Shown: in pieces, positions 40,776-50,729 of the stretch
Position numbering within the stretch: position 1 is the first letter of the stretch
Layout of the letters: each line of letters opens with the position of its first letter
Source: Methanospirillum lacunae
GTDB taxonomy: Archaea; Halobacteriota; Methanomicrobia; Methanomicrobiales; Methanospirillaceae
Strand: one strand, 5' to 3'
DNA length: 64,000 nt
Assembly (NCBI RefSeq): GCF_046195335.1
Contig: NZ_CP176093.1
The notes under the pieces: model-generated
Told to the model about the DNA's origin: nothing
Seen by the model: the letters and a program-made list of their open reading frames with translations, nothing else
Database searches by the model: none
Translations under genes and position numbers: made by a program

Positions 40776-43001
40776 TTACTGGCGATTAAGATTATCCAGA
40801 TTCAACTGAATAGACTCTAATTCTATCAGCATTTCTTCGAAGGTATCATACCTGATCTGTGGATCTATTGAAAGAGTCCGGGATATCAGCGTGTCAAATA
40901 ATCCCAAATCAGATCTAATGTGAGAGGGTAACACCAAATACAATGAGGAGATGTTCCAGAAATCTGCAGTAGGAATCATGTCCTCTCTCAACCCATACGG
41001 GTATGAACCTGTGAGGAGCAGATACACTATGGCCCCGGCCTGGAAAATATCAGTCTTTTTTACATTGGTCCCATATCGTATTTGGTCTATCTGTTCTGGT
41101 GCCAACAACCAGCAGACAGATTCGCATCCCTTCTTCGAAAGGACTGCTAAACCGTCAATCCCGCCAATCCGGACATGGAGGTTCCGGTCAATAAAAACTT
41201 CAGAAGGATCAAGGAGATTATGGCTGACCCCTTGATTATGCAGGTATAACAGACCACGGCTGATACCAAGCCCAATCTTAACTATTGCACGTTTGGAAAT
41301 CGGTAGTGAAAGATCAGCAACCGTGTACCGTCTCCTGCCCTTCTGGACCACCCCCTCAGGGGGAATTGTCACAAGATGGGGGACTGGTTCTACTTCAAAG
41401 GTTATAAGGCTGATAATATTTGGATGGTTAAGAGATCGCCATACCTGAACGGTTTGGTGATATGAAGGGATTTCAACTATCTCTGGATCTATGATCTTAA
41501 GCATTTGAACAGATGTATCTGCCACACGTTTAACGATGAATAATTCAACATTCTGATAAGAATTTATCAAAGTCATCGGAGTATACAATTCCATAAGATC
41601 CTTGGGAAAGGTAGATTGATCTGGTTTTTTTGAATTTAGTCGAATCATCCCTCTTTTTTCGATTTTTTGCATTGCTTTTTGGGCATTACCATTCAAGGGA
41701 TCAATATCCAGTGCCTGACGATAAGCTCTACCCGCCTCTTCTGGTTTTCCCTGTTTTTCCAAAACCTTACCTTTCTGGATCCAGAGATCAGCAGAACCAG
41801 CATCTCTGGTAAAAAGAGAATTATAATAGGAAAGGGCTTCATCGAACTGATTCTGTGATTGCAGTACCACTCCACGATTATATGGGATAACAATATGTAG
41901 TTTTATATCGGATGCGGTCTCTTTCCCGGGTTTTACAGATACAATCCTGCTTATCTCCGGGTGATCATCATCAGGATCACCAAGTGTGAACTCTACCTCA
42001 CCTTCAGAATCAGGAAGAATTTCTCTATCCCCGGCTATAACCGGATAAGACGAGGAATTTTTCATCCTGACGATAGCCGCAATGCTACCATTACCGGACT
42101 TAAAACCGGCAAATGACCAGGTAAGAGTAGGGTTCACTGGGCAAACACGGTAACGAAGGAGGACATCACGAATGAATTCACGTCCTGCTTCATCAATGAA
42201 AGGAACTGTGCGAATGTAGAACTGATCACCTGGAACATCAGTAGGAACCCGCATCCGTATATTGCGTATCTCCCCATGGGGGATTGCCTGCCCTTCTATC
42301 TGGATCGGCCTGCTGCTGCAATTTATGACCCTCACAACAACATCCCCCGGTTCTCCTTCATTACAGATCATCATAAGGGGATCCAGCACAAGATCGGTTT
42401 TTCCTAAACCTCTTCTTCGGACAATTTCCCTGGCATCAGTGCCAGAATCACTAGCAGGTGGTACAAATGGCAGATCAGTATTAGATGTTTTTTCTGAATC
42501 TTTTATTTTCACGGCTACATGGCGGGTTGCATATGCACCAGCGAGGGTAATCCCCAGGAAAACACCAATAATTATACCGTAATCGATTAAACCAAGAGGA
42601 GAATCGGGGTTTTCTTCAGCACTATCACCTTTGGCTATCGATGAAAGACAGAACTGCCGGGTAGTCGGATTAATTGAGATAACAGTCTCTTCATGAGGTT
42701 TGATGACAGCCCCAAGATTCTGATCAAAACCCTCACCAGCCAGACGAATATTATGGAATCCTGAAGACAGATTTTCGATATTTATTGGGGCGATACCACG
42801 ATTATGTCCATCAATGGAGACCTGTATCGGCAAAGACCCGGTAAGAACCTCAAGGGATCCATTATCTGAAATATTATTCTGTACATTACCGGATATCTCT
42901 CCTGACACAGAAAAAGTGGATATGAAATACAGGATTACTATCAACCAACCAAGGTTATTCAAGGAAGATAATAATCGCCTTGTTAGGATGTCAAGATGCA
43001 T
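40776..43001 (-). CDS. PEGA-TM-TPR-pseudokinase protein, copy 3
   Basis: This 741-residue protein starts with a hydrophobic signal/anchor, then a PEGA domain (~45-115: GSLEVLTGSLPIQVSIDGHN), a membrane helix (~142-165: YGIIIGVFLGITLAGAYATR), beta domains, a TPR pair (~395-455: ADLWIQKGKVLEKQGKPEEA) and a kinase fold (~485-741). The beta-3 lysine is seen (MLKII), as are LAPEQ and TDIFQAGAIVY. The catalytic loop reads SHNLLDPSEVF (HRD replaced by HNL) and DFG is IGGI. With both aspartates gone, catalysis is unlikely; it should act as a scaffold or nucleotide sensor. It is the most diverged of three tandem paralogues. Confidence 0.82.
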   Translation of the reverse strand: MHLDILTRRLLSSLNNLGWLIVILYFISTFSVSGEISGNVQNNISDNGSLEVLTGSLPIQVSIDGHNRGIAPINIENLSSGFHNIRLAGEGFDQNLGAVIKPHEETVISINPTTRQFCLSSIAKGDSAEENPDSPLGLIDYGIIIGVFLGITLAGAYATRHVAVKIKDSEKTSNTDLPFVPPASDSGTDAREIVRRRGLGKTDLVLDPLMMICNEGEPGDVVVRVINCSSRPIQIEGQAIPHGEIRNIRMRVPTDVPGDQFYIRTVPFIDEAGREFIRDVLLRYRVCPVNPTLTWSFAGFKSGNGSIAAIVRMKNSSSYPVIAGDREILPDSEGEVEFTLGDPDDDHPEISRIVSVKPGKETASDIKLHIVIPYNRGVVLQSQNQFDEALSYYNSLFTRDAGSADLWIQKGKVLEKQGKPEEAGRAYRQALDIDPLNGNAQKAMQKIEKRGMIRLNSKKPDQSTFPKDLMELYTPMTLINSYQNVELFIVKRVADTSVQMLKIIDPEIVEIPSYHQTVQVWRSLNHPNIISLITFEVEPVPHLVTIPPEGVVQKGRRRYTVADLSLPISKRAIVKIGLGISRGLLYLHNQGVSHNLLDPSEVFIDRNLHVRIGGIDGLAVLSKKGCESVCWLLAPEQIDQIRYGTNVKKTDIFQAGAIVYLLLTGSYPYGLREDMIPTADFWNISSLYLVLPSHIRSDLGLFDTLISRTLSIDPQIRYDTFEEMLIELESIQLNLDNLNRQ

Positions 43002-43023
43002 TACTCCCTCTTGGATCCCCCTC

Positions 43024-45507
43024 TCACAACATCAGTTGTTTCAACTCTGCGATAAACTCATCAACAGACGCATATCGCTCTTTTTTTTCAAGTGCCAGGA
43101 GTTTTCTCAGTAATGGGTCATATTTTGCATACTCAGGATGATTGATAGATGGAGAAACATATACGCCAGAGATAAAACCATTCTCACCTGCAGGTGTGAC
43201 AGAACCATTAGGATATGGAGATCTACCGGTCATCAACCAGTACCATATTGCCCCAAATTGAAAGATGTCAGTTCGTTTCCCTAGTTTTCCATACTTTTCC
43301 CGGCTGATCTGTTCAGGAGCCAGACAATAGGCAGGGGAAACTGATCCCGAACCCATACGTGATTTCGATTCACGAATGATTCCTGAAATTTTCGCGGTCA
43401 TCGGCTCATCCAGCAGAATATGCTTGGGAGAGAGGTGATAATGTCTCACCCCTTTCTGATGCAGATATGCCAGACCCTGAGCAATCTGCTCGGTGAAGGT
43501 CATAATTGTTTCTTCAGGGACAGGGTGCTTCAGATCAGTTAGGGTTCTACACAGGTCTGAAGAACAGGTAATTCCTGATGCATACTCCAATTCCAGAAAG
43601 AGGGTGGGATCATATTCTGCACGAAACATTCTAAGCACATTCGGGTGTTTCAACTGATACAGAACCGAAATCTCAGTGAACAGTGAAGAGCCAGCTACAG
43701 CATTTTCATGCGCAATTTTTAACGCACGAAGATCACCGGTGTCATTTCTAAGAACAAGAACTATTGAGGCAAATGCATCTTTTCCAAGCAACCGGATAGG
43801 GGTGTACCGATCAGACAGAAGATCTGGAAATCCGGGAATTTTTGGTTTATCCTCAATCTTCTTCTTTTCTACTGCACGTTTTTCCTTAATATCTGAAAGC
43901 TGCTTCAGCATCTCCAGTGCTTCCTCATTATCAGGATCTAAAGATATTGCCTGTTTTAGCATCGCTTCAGCCTCTTGTTCTAAACCCCAGCGACGGAGAA
44001 CTTCAGCCTGCTTGATAAGAGCATCAATCTGTCCTGGATTATTCCGAAATACCAGGTGAAAGTATTCATACGCCTTCTCAGCAACACCCCTGGCAAGAAG
44101 TGCAATACCCCGGTTGTATGGAATCCGTACATACCGGTAGAACTCCTGACCTTTCTGAGATAGAATCTTGAGTGAGAGTGTCATCTCATACTCATCAGTT
44201 ACCGGTTCTGTCACCTCAAGAGAGAGTGGGGCCGAAGTTCCCGGACCGATTAAGAGACCTTCAATGGATAGTGGATCAGGTGAATGATTCAGGGCGGAAA
44301 TATGGGCAACTGCTGATCCAGGTTTTACATCCAGATGGGTTAGTTTGACATCAACTAATGACGAAGGTTTTTCTTCATTCCCTGACGAACCAAGAGAGGC
44401 CCCAAGTCCAGATTCACCATCTTCAGGGCGGTTTTTTTCAAGCATGTCACGGGAAAATTTTCGCACATTCTTCATCGGACCAACAGAGACATCAACGTTC
44501 TTTGGACCTGCATCTGATCCTGAGCCCGGATCTGATGTAACCTGCTCAAGGAGATGCTTCCGGTTGTGATAATCATCCAGAAGATCTTTCTCTTCAAGAG
44601 AGGAAGCCCCATCGAGTGTTCTTTTTGTTCCTTTCTTCTCTAGATTCTCTTTGTCTTCAGACTCTTTTTCTCTACGGAGCCTGACTGTGTGAATCATGAG
44701 CACAATGCAACCGAGCACAATGGCAGAAACAATCACAATAAGCGGAATATTAGCTTTAAAATACTCAAACAAAGTCCCATTTGAGACTACATCGATCTTC
44801 TTGAAGTTGATAGTTGGTTCCTGAGTAATGTTTCCAACAAAAACTCGGGAGATTGTACTTTTTTCTACCTGTACTTGAATTGTCCTTTCAGTACCATCAC
44901 CACGAACAGTCACATCATATGAACCGGGTTTTAGATCCGGGATGATACATGGAGTATATCCCATCGATTGTCCTTTGAGAAGAACGGAAAGCTCCTGCTT
45001 TGCACTATCCACTGAAATAGAACCGTTCAAAGGAGAAGAAACACCATCTGCAGGGACTATTGATATTTTTTTAGTCCATACTTCAGTAACCCGCTGGTCT
45101 CCCTGGGCAGTCCGGTATGCAACATAAAAAGGAAGGAAATAATCACCAGGAACTCCGACTGGCAGAACAGACACAGCAAATGAGATCTCTTTACCTGGGG
45201 AAATGAGGGAACCTTCAGGAATATCAACAAAGGATGGCATGCCAACCACCTCGGTAAGATTGCCCCCGTAAACCATCCCGATACGGTGATTCTTTCTCTC
45301 CCATGTCACAAGGCCGGCATTCCTGAATGTAATCATGACCGGGTATGATCGGCCCGGAATCAGGCGATCTGGAATCGTATCTTTGACATAAGATAGCCCA
45401 AATCCCACATTGTATGCACTGACATCCTCTTCCTGAGCCACAACAGGAGGAGCCAGTGTGAGTAGGCAGAACAGTATCAGTACGACAAGTGCCGGGATCT
45501 GGGACAT
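43024..45507 (-). CDS. NBR1-Ig-like/PEGA-TM-TPR-pseudokinase protein, copy 2
   Basis: This 827-residue protein has a signal peptide (1-~24), an Ig-like domain similar to NBR1/NEW3 modules (~30-150: YPVMITFRNAGLVTWERKNH), a PEGA domain (~158-225), a membrane helix (~262-282: LIVIVSAIVLGCIVLMI), a charged linker, a beta domain, TPR repeats (~480-545) and a kinase fold (~570-827). Kinase features kept: ALKIAH lysine, LAPEQ, KRTDIFQFGAIWYW. The catalytic loop is RHYHLSPKHILL (HRD Asp replaced by His) and DFG is ISGI, so it is probably a pseudokinase. It is flanked by two paralogues on the same strand. Confidence 0.85.
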   Translation of the reverse strand: MSQIPALVVLILFCLLTLAPPVVAQEEDVSAYNVGFGLSYVKDTIPDRLIPGRSYPVMITFRNAGLVTWERKNHRIGMVYGGNLTEVVGMPSFVDIPEGSLISPGKEISFAVSVLPVGVPGDYFLPFYVAYRTAQGDQRVTEVWTKKISIVPADGVSSPLNGSISVDSAKQELSVLLKGQSMGYTPCIIPDLKPGSYDVTVRGDGTERTIQVQVEKSTISRVFVGNITQEPTINFKKIDVVSNGTLFEYFKANIPLIVIVSAIVLGCIVLMIHTVRLRREKESEDKENLEKKGTKRTLDGASSLEEKDLLDDYHNRKHLLEQVTSDPGSGSDAGPKNVDVSVGPMKNVRKFSRDMLEKNRPEDGESGLGASLGSSGNEEKPSSLVDVKLTHLDVKPGSAVAHISALNHSPDPLSIEGLLIGPGTSAPLSLEVTEPVTDEYEMTLSLKILSQKGQEFYRYVRIPYNRGIALLARGVAEKAYEYFHLVFRNNPGQIDALIKQAEVLRRWGLEQEAEAMLKQAISLDPDNEEALEMLKQLSDIKEKRAVEKKKIEDKPKIPGFPDLLSDRYTPIRLLGKDAFASIVLVLRNDTGDLRALKIAHENAVAGSSLFTEISVLYQLKHPNVLRMFRAEYDPTLFLELEYASGITCSSDLCRTLTDLKHPVPEETIMTFTEQIAQGLAYLHQKGVRHYHLSPKHILLDEPMTAKISGIIRESKSRMGSGSVSPAYCLAPEQISREKYGKLGKRTDIFQFGAIWYWLMTGRSPYPNGSVTPAGENGFISGVYVSPSINHPEYAKYDPLLRKLLALEKKERYASVDEFIAELKQLML

Positions 45508-45574
45508 ATTTTCCTAATCAATGAGATTCACATGAAAAGATATCTAAATATCGGTTTGTAAAAAAGATGCAAAT

Positions 45575-47605
45575 TCATGGAGCAGTAGCAATATCAAGAT
45601 CTGCCAGGAACTCATCAACCAGTGCGTATCTCTTCTTCTTATCAGTTGCCAGCATCCGGGAGAGAATCATATCATATTTGGAAAGTTCACTTTTTAATTC
45701 TGATGGTAAAATAAGCCGGTTTCCACCAGACTCATGCCACTCTACAGAAGCCTTGTCTGCAGCAGACCTGGAGTACGGGAGAAAACCAGTGAGGAGCTCA
45801 TAAAAGATCACTCCGAGTTGATAGATATCAGTCTTTCTTCCAGGATTTCCAAAAATAGCCTCATCTCTCTGTTCTGGTGCCAGATATGCCGCTGGTGCTT
45901 CACGGGTATCAGACTCGGGAACTGAAAATCCGAGTTCATTCTTCCCCCTGGCATAGCCGGAGATCTTTGCCTGCATCTTGTGAGTAAGCAAAACATCACC
46001 TGTTTGTAGATGGTAATGCCTGATTCCAAGGCTGTGCGTGTACTTGAGCCCGTTTGCAACATCACGAATCAGTGAAACCGCATACTTCTCACGAATTGGC
46101 TTTGGAAGTGCGGAAAGAGAGGTCAATGATCCTCCCCTGTATTTAATTCCATCAAGGAATTCCAAATCAAGGAAACTCAAATCATCATCAAATTCGGCTT
46201 TATACAAACGGACCACATTCGGATGCCTGATATTTCCCCACACCGACGCTTCTTTCTGCAGGATCTCACTCCCGGCATTCTTCATATGGGATACTTTCAG
46301 GGCACGAATACTCCCATTATCTTTTTTCCGTACCTTGAAGACCCGGGCATAGGAATCATCCCCAGCCACACCAAGAGGCTCATATCTGTCTTTCAGCCCG
46401 TCCGGAAACCCAAATGGATTTGAGATATCCTGATACTGCTGATCAACATCGGGAACCTTAAGTTCATCAGCATTCTCCCCTTTCAGATTCTTTTTGCTTT
46501 TTTGTTCATCCCCATATCCGGGTTTCTTGTCTTTCAGTTCTTTGGAGCGTGATTGGGTCTGCCCTGTCGTCCGGGTCGCTGAAGAATCACCTTTTCTGAA
46601 GCCATGTTCATCAGCACCAGTACCCGAATTTTCGGAACCTGATGTTGAACCTTTTTTTGAAGATTTCCTTGAGGAAACCTTGCCATCAAAACTTACCGGA
46701 ACTATGGTAATCGGGCGGACAAAAAGCCGGACTGGATGATTCTCAGGAAACCGCTTGGTGTCCATCATCAGCATCTGTAAGCCAAAAAAGAGGATTGCTA
46801 TAGTCAGAATCAGAAGAGGAAGATTTTCTTTTAAAAATCCCAGCAGTGTATACCGTTCATCCTTTTCAATGGAAATATCAGTCTTGTTTGAACTGGTCAG
46901 GTCCACCCGGAGCCTACTGACAGAACCAGCTTCAACCGTAACCTGAACTGCTTTTGTTTGGTAATCAGGTGATGCAACACTCAAGTCATACATAGCAGGC
47001 CTGAGATCAGGAATCGTGAGTGGTGTATTCCCCCTGACATCACCCCCGATGAGAACCTGTGAACCGGTTGGGATTGAAGAGACTATGATGGAACCAACAG
47101 ATCCTGACGATATTCCATCCTCTGATATGACTTTTACTGTCTTTGAGAAGGTTTCAGGGAAGGTGTTGTAACTATCCCCCTTCAATGTTGCCATAGAGAA
47201 ACTGATAGTATAATCACCTGGCTTCTCCGGAGGTGTCAAAATCAAAGGGAACGTTATATCATCGCCAGGCTTTATTTCTGTATCTTTACCAAGCCGGGAG
47301 AAGACAGGATCAACCAGTATTGATGACTGAAGACCCTGGTACAACAGACCAAACTTCTCTACTCCCCAGTCCCATGAAACCATACCCGTATTCCTAAATG
47401 TGATCGTGACCGGATAGGTTTTTCCGGCTTCAATCATGTCAGGAATCGTATCATTACTGTGTTCACCTTTGTAGTATGAAACATCGATAGATGCTGGAGC
47501 AGCGTCAACCAGGGACAGCATAAGTATACCAAGTACAACAAATAGCACCACACAGGCCAATATTCGTTGCCAGGAATAACTGATACTCATATCCCTTTTA
47601 TCCAC
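45575..47605 (-). CDS. NBR1-Ig-like/PEGA-TM-pseudokinase protein, copy 1
   Basis: This 676-residue protein is the first of three tandem paralogues. It has a signal peptide, an Ig-like domain (~40-160: YPVTITFRNTGMVSWDWGVE), a PEGA domain (~170-240: GSQVLIGGDVRGNTPLTIPD), a membrane helix (~262-285), a Ser/Lys-rich linker and a kinase fold (~420-676). It lacks the TPR part. The kinase keeps the ALKVSH lysine, the aC Glu in LQKEASVW, YLAPEQ and RKTDIYQLGVIFYELLTG, but the catalytic loop is RHYHLQTGDVLL (no catalytic Asp) and DFG is ISGY. It is likely a receptor-type pseudokinase that passes an outside signal by contact. Confidence 0.85.
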   Translation of the reverse strand: MDKRDMSISYSWQRILACVVLFVVLGILMLSLVDAAPASIDVSYYKGEHSNDTIPDMIEAGKTYPVTITFRNTGMVSWDWGVEKFGLLYQGLQSSILVDPVFSRLGKDTEIKPGDDITFPLILTPPEKPGDYTISFSMATLKGDSYNTFPETFSKTVKVISEDGISSGSVGSIIVSSIPTGSQVLIGGDVRGNTPLTIPDLRPAMYDLSVASPDYQTKAVQVTVEAGSVSRLRVDLTSSNKTDISIEKDERYTLLGFLKENLPLLILTIAILFFGLQMLMMDTKRFPENHPVRLFVRPITIVPVSFDGKVSSRKSSKKGSTSGSENSGTGADEHGFRKGDSSATRTTGQTQSRSKELKDKKPGYGDEQKSKKNLKGENADELKVPDVDQQYQDISNPFGFPDGLKDRYEPLGVAGDDSYARVFKVRKKDNGSIRALKVSHMKNAGSEILQKEASVWGNIRHPNVVRLYKAEFDDDLSFLDLEFLDGIKYRGGSLTSLSALPKPIREKYAVSLIRDVANGLKYTHSLGIRHYHLQTGDVLLTHKMQAKISGYARGKNELGFSVPESDTREAPAAYLAPEQRDEAIFGNPGRKTDIYQLGVIFYELLTGFLPYSRSAADKASVEWHESGGNRLILPSELKSELSKYDMILSRMLATDKKKRYALVDEFLADLDIATAP

Positions 47606-47882
47606 AATTTTTCATATATCCCTGAGTTGTTACACCAGCAATCCCGATTTTTATTCCAATTTCTGATATCAAGTAGTATCAAAGAGAGAATTAGTGAAGA
47701 CTCCGTATGGTTTTATGTTGAAGATAATACGTACACTTACCATACGTTCTTCAGACAGAAGAACATCAGGTTTCAAATTCATATTCATGAAGGAAAGAGA
47801 TTATGGGTGTCAGATATGAAAGTAAATCATCAAAACAGGGAAAATGCAATCCATTCCGTGGCAATATATATAGGAAAATAAT

Positions 47883-48983
47883 ATGCTGAATACTCCACAA
47901 ATACCACAGATCCCTGATTTTTTCAAGAGACTCTCTGGTGAACAACGTGCAGGTGTAATTCTTGCAACTATCATCCTCCTGCTCACCATATTTCTCTTCT
48001 GGAAATTAGTTTATGCAACTGTGATAGCAATATCACTCGCTGTTGTTCTTATGCCAGCACAACGGTACCTGGAGAGGTTCATCGGTAGCGGATATGCAGC
48101 AATATCGGTCTGTCTCCTTTCAATCGCAGGGATTGTGGGTTTTTTGCTTCTTCTCATTGATTCCTTTATTGTAACCAGGCTGTATATCTTTGAAGTCGCA
48201 CAGTCAATGGCAACCGCGATACGGAGTTTCCAGCCAGGAACCGAGTCAATCACCGGATATATGCTGAAATTATTTGGTGGAATAAATGTGCAGCCAAATT
48301 CGGCAAAGATCATCGAAGATTCTGCCCCAATTATTATCCAGAGTATGAGTTCAATCGCACAGAACCTCCCAGGTCTGCTGGTTGAACTGTTTATTGTTAT
48401 ACTGATGCTTTTTCTGCTCCTTCGCAACGGTGAGGTATTATCATCCCAGTTCTTTTCGATAATCCCGTCACACATGTCAAGATATGTCAAAATCCTCTGC
48501 AGGGTTGTAACAGACACCATGTATGGTGTCTACGTGGTCAACATCAGTGTGGCAATCCTGACATTTTTTATCACCCTTCCTTTCTTCTGGATCCTGGGAT
48601 ATGGTCAGATAGTATTCTGGGCATTCATATGTGCAGCCTCACATCTCTTCCCATTCTTTGGTCCACAACTCATCACACTTTTTCTCGCAGGGTATGCCAT
48701 TGCACAGGGAGATATGCGTGGACTTGCCCTTGTTGCTGTGGTTGGATACCCACTCATTTCAGGTCTGCAGGATTTCTTGATCAGACCCCGTCTCCTTGCC
48801 CGGAGAGTCGCTATTCATCCGGTACTGATGATGATAGGAATATTCGGAGGAATGCTCATTCTCGGCCCGATAGGCCTTATCATCGGACCATTGATCATTG
48901 CTCTGGCAGATGCGGGATATGATATCCTGACAGAGATAATTGCTGAAAAACAATCAGAAGAGAACGAAAAAATTTCAATATAA
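47883..48983 (+). CDS. AI-2E family (YdiK/PerM-like) transporter
   Basis: This 366-residue membrane protein has about seven or eight helices: a hydrophobic pair early (AGVILATIILLLTIFLFWKL and VIAISLAVVLMPAQRYLERF), a soluble loop, then ETITG-type helices and the C-terminal family motifs FGPQLITLFLAGYAIAQGD and PLISGLQDFLIRPRLLARR, ending ILGPIGLIIGPLIIALAD. AI-2E-family proteins export or exchange small molecules or ions (autoinducer-2, Na+/H+ in some); the substrate here is unknown. It is divergent from the pseudokinase cluster and convergent with the SecY operon end (8 bp). Confidence 0.9.
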   Translation: MLNTPQIPQIPDFFKRLSGEQRAGVILATIILLLTIFLFWKLVYATVIAISLAVVLMPAQRYLERFIGSGYAAISVCLLSIAGIVGFLLLLIDSFIVTRLYIFEVAQSMATAIRSFQPGTESITGYMLKLFGGINVQPNSAKIIEDSAPIIIQSMSSIAQNLPGLLVELFIVILMLFLLLRNGEVLSSQFFSIIPSHMSRYVKILCRVVTDTMYGVYVVNISVAILTFFITLPFFWILGYGQIVFWAFICAASHLFPFFGPQLITLFLAGYAIAQGDMRGLALVAVVGYPLISGLQDFLIRPRLLARRVAIHPVLMMIGIFGGMLILGPIGLIIGPLIIALADAGYDILTEIIAEKQSEENEKISI

Positions 48984-48990
48984 AATTGAA

Positions 48991-49527
48991 TTACTTATTT
49001 TCCAGCCTGGCTGCCAAAGCAGAAGAGACGATCCTGCTCAGTTGTTCCACCGTCCAGAGTTCGGTGTCAAGGACCAGATGATACGGGTCAAGCGAAGCAT
49101 AGTCAATATTATAGTATTGTTTGTATCGAAGTGCTTCACTTGCTTCCCGGTCTGCAGTTGCCTGCATAGCGTGATCAAAATCTGCAAACTTATCCCGGTC
49201 TAAAATACGTTTTACTCTGCATTCTAGAGATGCTTTGAGCCAGATACGAAGATCCGCTTCAGGAAGCATCCACCCGGAGAGCCGCCCCTCAATTAGGATC
49301 TGATCCTGTGACAAGGCTATCTCACGCTGACGTTCATCGATCAGTTTGTCAACAGAGGGATCACTTTCACAAAAGGCACCAAACTCAGCAAGGGTCAATC
49401 CCCGTTCTTTGGCCATCTGGCGGAAGACTTCACCGGCGGATATGACATCAAAACGGTGCTCACTTGCCAAATGGTAGGTAAGGGAGGTGGTCCCACTCCC
49501 AGGCAGGCCACTGATTGTGACCCTCAT
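48991..49527 (-). CDS. cmk: Archaeal cytidylate kinase
   Basis: This 178-residue P-loop kinase has MRVTISGLPGSGTTSLTYHL (Walker A with GSGTTS) and RFDVISAGEVFRQMA, EGRLSGWMLPEADLRIWLKA and the LID-type RDKFADFDHAMQ. It phosphorylates CMP/dCMP using ATP. The length and position at the end of the ribosomal-protein/SecY/adk/DUF106 cluster are standard in archaea. The start lies 3 bp after the DUF106 stop. rpl34e, rpl14e and cbf5, often near it in other archaea, are absent here. Confidence 0.93.
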   Translation of the reverse strand: MRVTISGLPGSGTTSLTYHLASEHRFDVISAGEVFRQMAKERGLTLAEFGAFCESDPSVDKLIDERQREIALSQDQILIEGRLSGWMLPEADLRIWLKASLECRVKRILDRDKFADFDHAMQATADREASEALRYKQYYNIDYASLDPYHLVLDTELWTVEQLSRIVSSALAARLENK

Positions 49528-49530
49528 TGA

Positions 49531-50136
49531 TTAGATGCCCCCGATATCAAGGGCTTTTCGAATCACCTGGGAGAGGGAGATCGAACAGAGCATATACCAG
49601 ATCATCCATGCAGGAACAGGACCAAGTATTGCAGCTGTCAGATGGACTGAACCAAAGAACGGCATGGTGATCAATGCATCGTAGTTATTCAGCCTGAAAT
49701 AGAGCCAGAAGAAGATCGGAAGTGTGATGACCATGATGTATCCCATTGGCTTGAACTGAGCCTGGCTCATCTCAAGTTGATCCTTCATCATGGTATCGCG
49801 TTTAGCTTCGATCTTCTTGATACGTTTCTCATCCTTTGAAAGCATCGCTTCACGATAGTCTTTCTGGAAATCCTTCATCTTGTTCTGGGTCTCTTTCATC
49901 TTCCGGTAATCTATGGTATACTTCTGGATGATAGAAGAATAAAAACCGGTCATGGCAGAGAGAAGAAGAATAACAATATAAAACGGAATCTGGAGCGTAT
50001 CAACAAGTGGGCCAAGCACCACATTTAGTGATGTACCGATACCCACCCGTACTACCTCAATACTTGCAACCATGATGAGGCCCATCGCAAGGATGAGCGG
50101 CATCATACTCATATTTCCTGAATTGGATGATCCCAT
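49531..50136 (-). CDS. DUF106 (EMC3/YidC-like) membrane insertase homologue
   Basis: This 201-residue protein has three or four membrane helices (LALGLIMVASIEVVRVG-like first, then LQIPFYIVILLLSAMTGFYS), a charged coiled-coil between them (KMKETQNKMKDFQKDYREAM and KKIEAKRDTMMKDQ) and a C-terminal pair. This is the DUF106 family, an archaeal relative of YidC/Oxa1/EMC3 insertases. It sits between adenylate kinase and Cmk, its usual place next to secY in archaea, consistent with helping membrane-protein insertion. Confidence 0.92.
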   Translation of the reverse strand: MGSSNSGNMSMMPLILAMGLIMVASIEVVRVGIGTSLNVVLGPLVDTLQIPFYIVILLLSAMTGFYSSIIQKYTIDYRKMKETQNKMKDFQKDYREAMLSKDEKRIKKIEAKRDTMMKDQLEMSQAQFKPMGYIMVITLPIFFWLYFRLNNYDALITMPFFGSVHLTAAILGPVPAWMIWYMLCSISLSQVIRKALDIGGI

Positions 50137-50143
50137 GAACTTG

Positions 50144-50716
50144 TCACCGGAGGGTCTGCATCATTTCTTCGACAGCCCGGTCGATGAGAAAATCTGCATT
50201 GGTGATATATTTTATCGTACAGCCGGTGATTGTCGCATATGCGGCCGCCACAGCACGATTAAAGTTCTGATGATCAGCGATTGCACGTGCTCCCTCAATA
50301 TCACGTACACGGGTCGCGTCAGAGAGGCGGCGTTTTAGGATCTGGTCCTCGTCCGTCTCTACCAGGATGATGATATCAGGTTTGAGTTCACGAAGCACCC
50401 ATTCGGGAAGTCCTGCAAGAAATCCTGCAGGAGTCTTCACCGAGGCATGGGTATCGATGATTACATTGCCTTCAATCTTGGCGATTGCCTGGGATGCGAG
50501 TTGCTGAAGCCTTTTCTGGGCATTCTTATCAAGCTTACGCATCTCATCGCGATCTTTGACCATCCCTTCACGCTGGGCGACCTCAAACATAAAGGTTCCA
50601 AAATTGATGTTCTGGTAGGGAACCCCTTCAGCCTCAAGCCTGGTCATAGACTCGTTGATAACTGAAGTTTTTCCCACACCCGGAACACCGGTGATGATGA
50701 CCTTCTTCCCAGCCAT
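50144..50716 (-). CDS. adkA: Archaeal adenylate kinase
   Basis: This 190-residue archaeal-type enzyme starts MAGKKVIITGVPGVGKTSVI (P-loop GVPGVGKTS), followed by YQNINFGTFMFEVAQREGMV and IIDTHASVKTPAGFLAGLPE. It converts 2 ADP to ATP + AMP. The ATG at 50716 is used since AGAGG lies 9 nt upstream; the frame extends to 50743 only inside the secY end. It is trimeric in known archaeal relatives. The position after secY is usual. Confidence 0.93.
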   Translation of the reverse strand: MAGKKVIITGVPGVGKTSVINESMTRLEAEGVPYQNINFGTFMFEVAQREGMVKDRDEMRKLDKNAQKRLQQLASQAIAKIEGNVIIDTHASVKTPAGFLAGLPEWVLRELKPDIIILVETDEDQILKRRLSDATRVRDIEGARAIADHQNFNRAVAAAYATITGCTIKYITNADFLIDRAVEEMMQTLR

Positions 50717-50729
50717 AGATATGCCTCTG

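Noticed and set aside
47567..47881. 104-codon plus-strand frame before the AI-2E transporter
   Set aside because: It overlaps the start of the pseudokinase gene on the other strand, has biased composition and no family match; the area is better seen as a divergent promoter.
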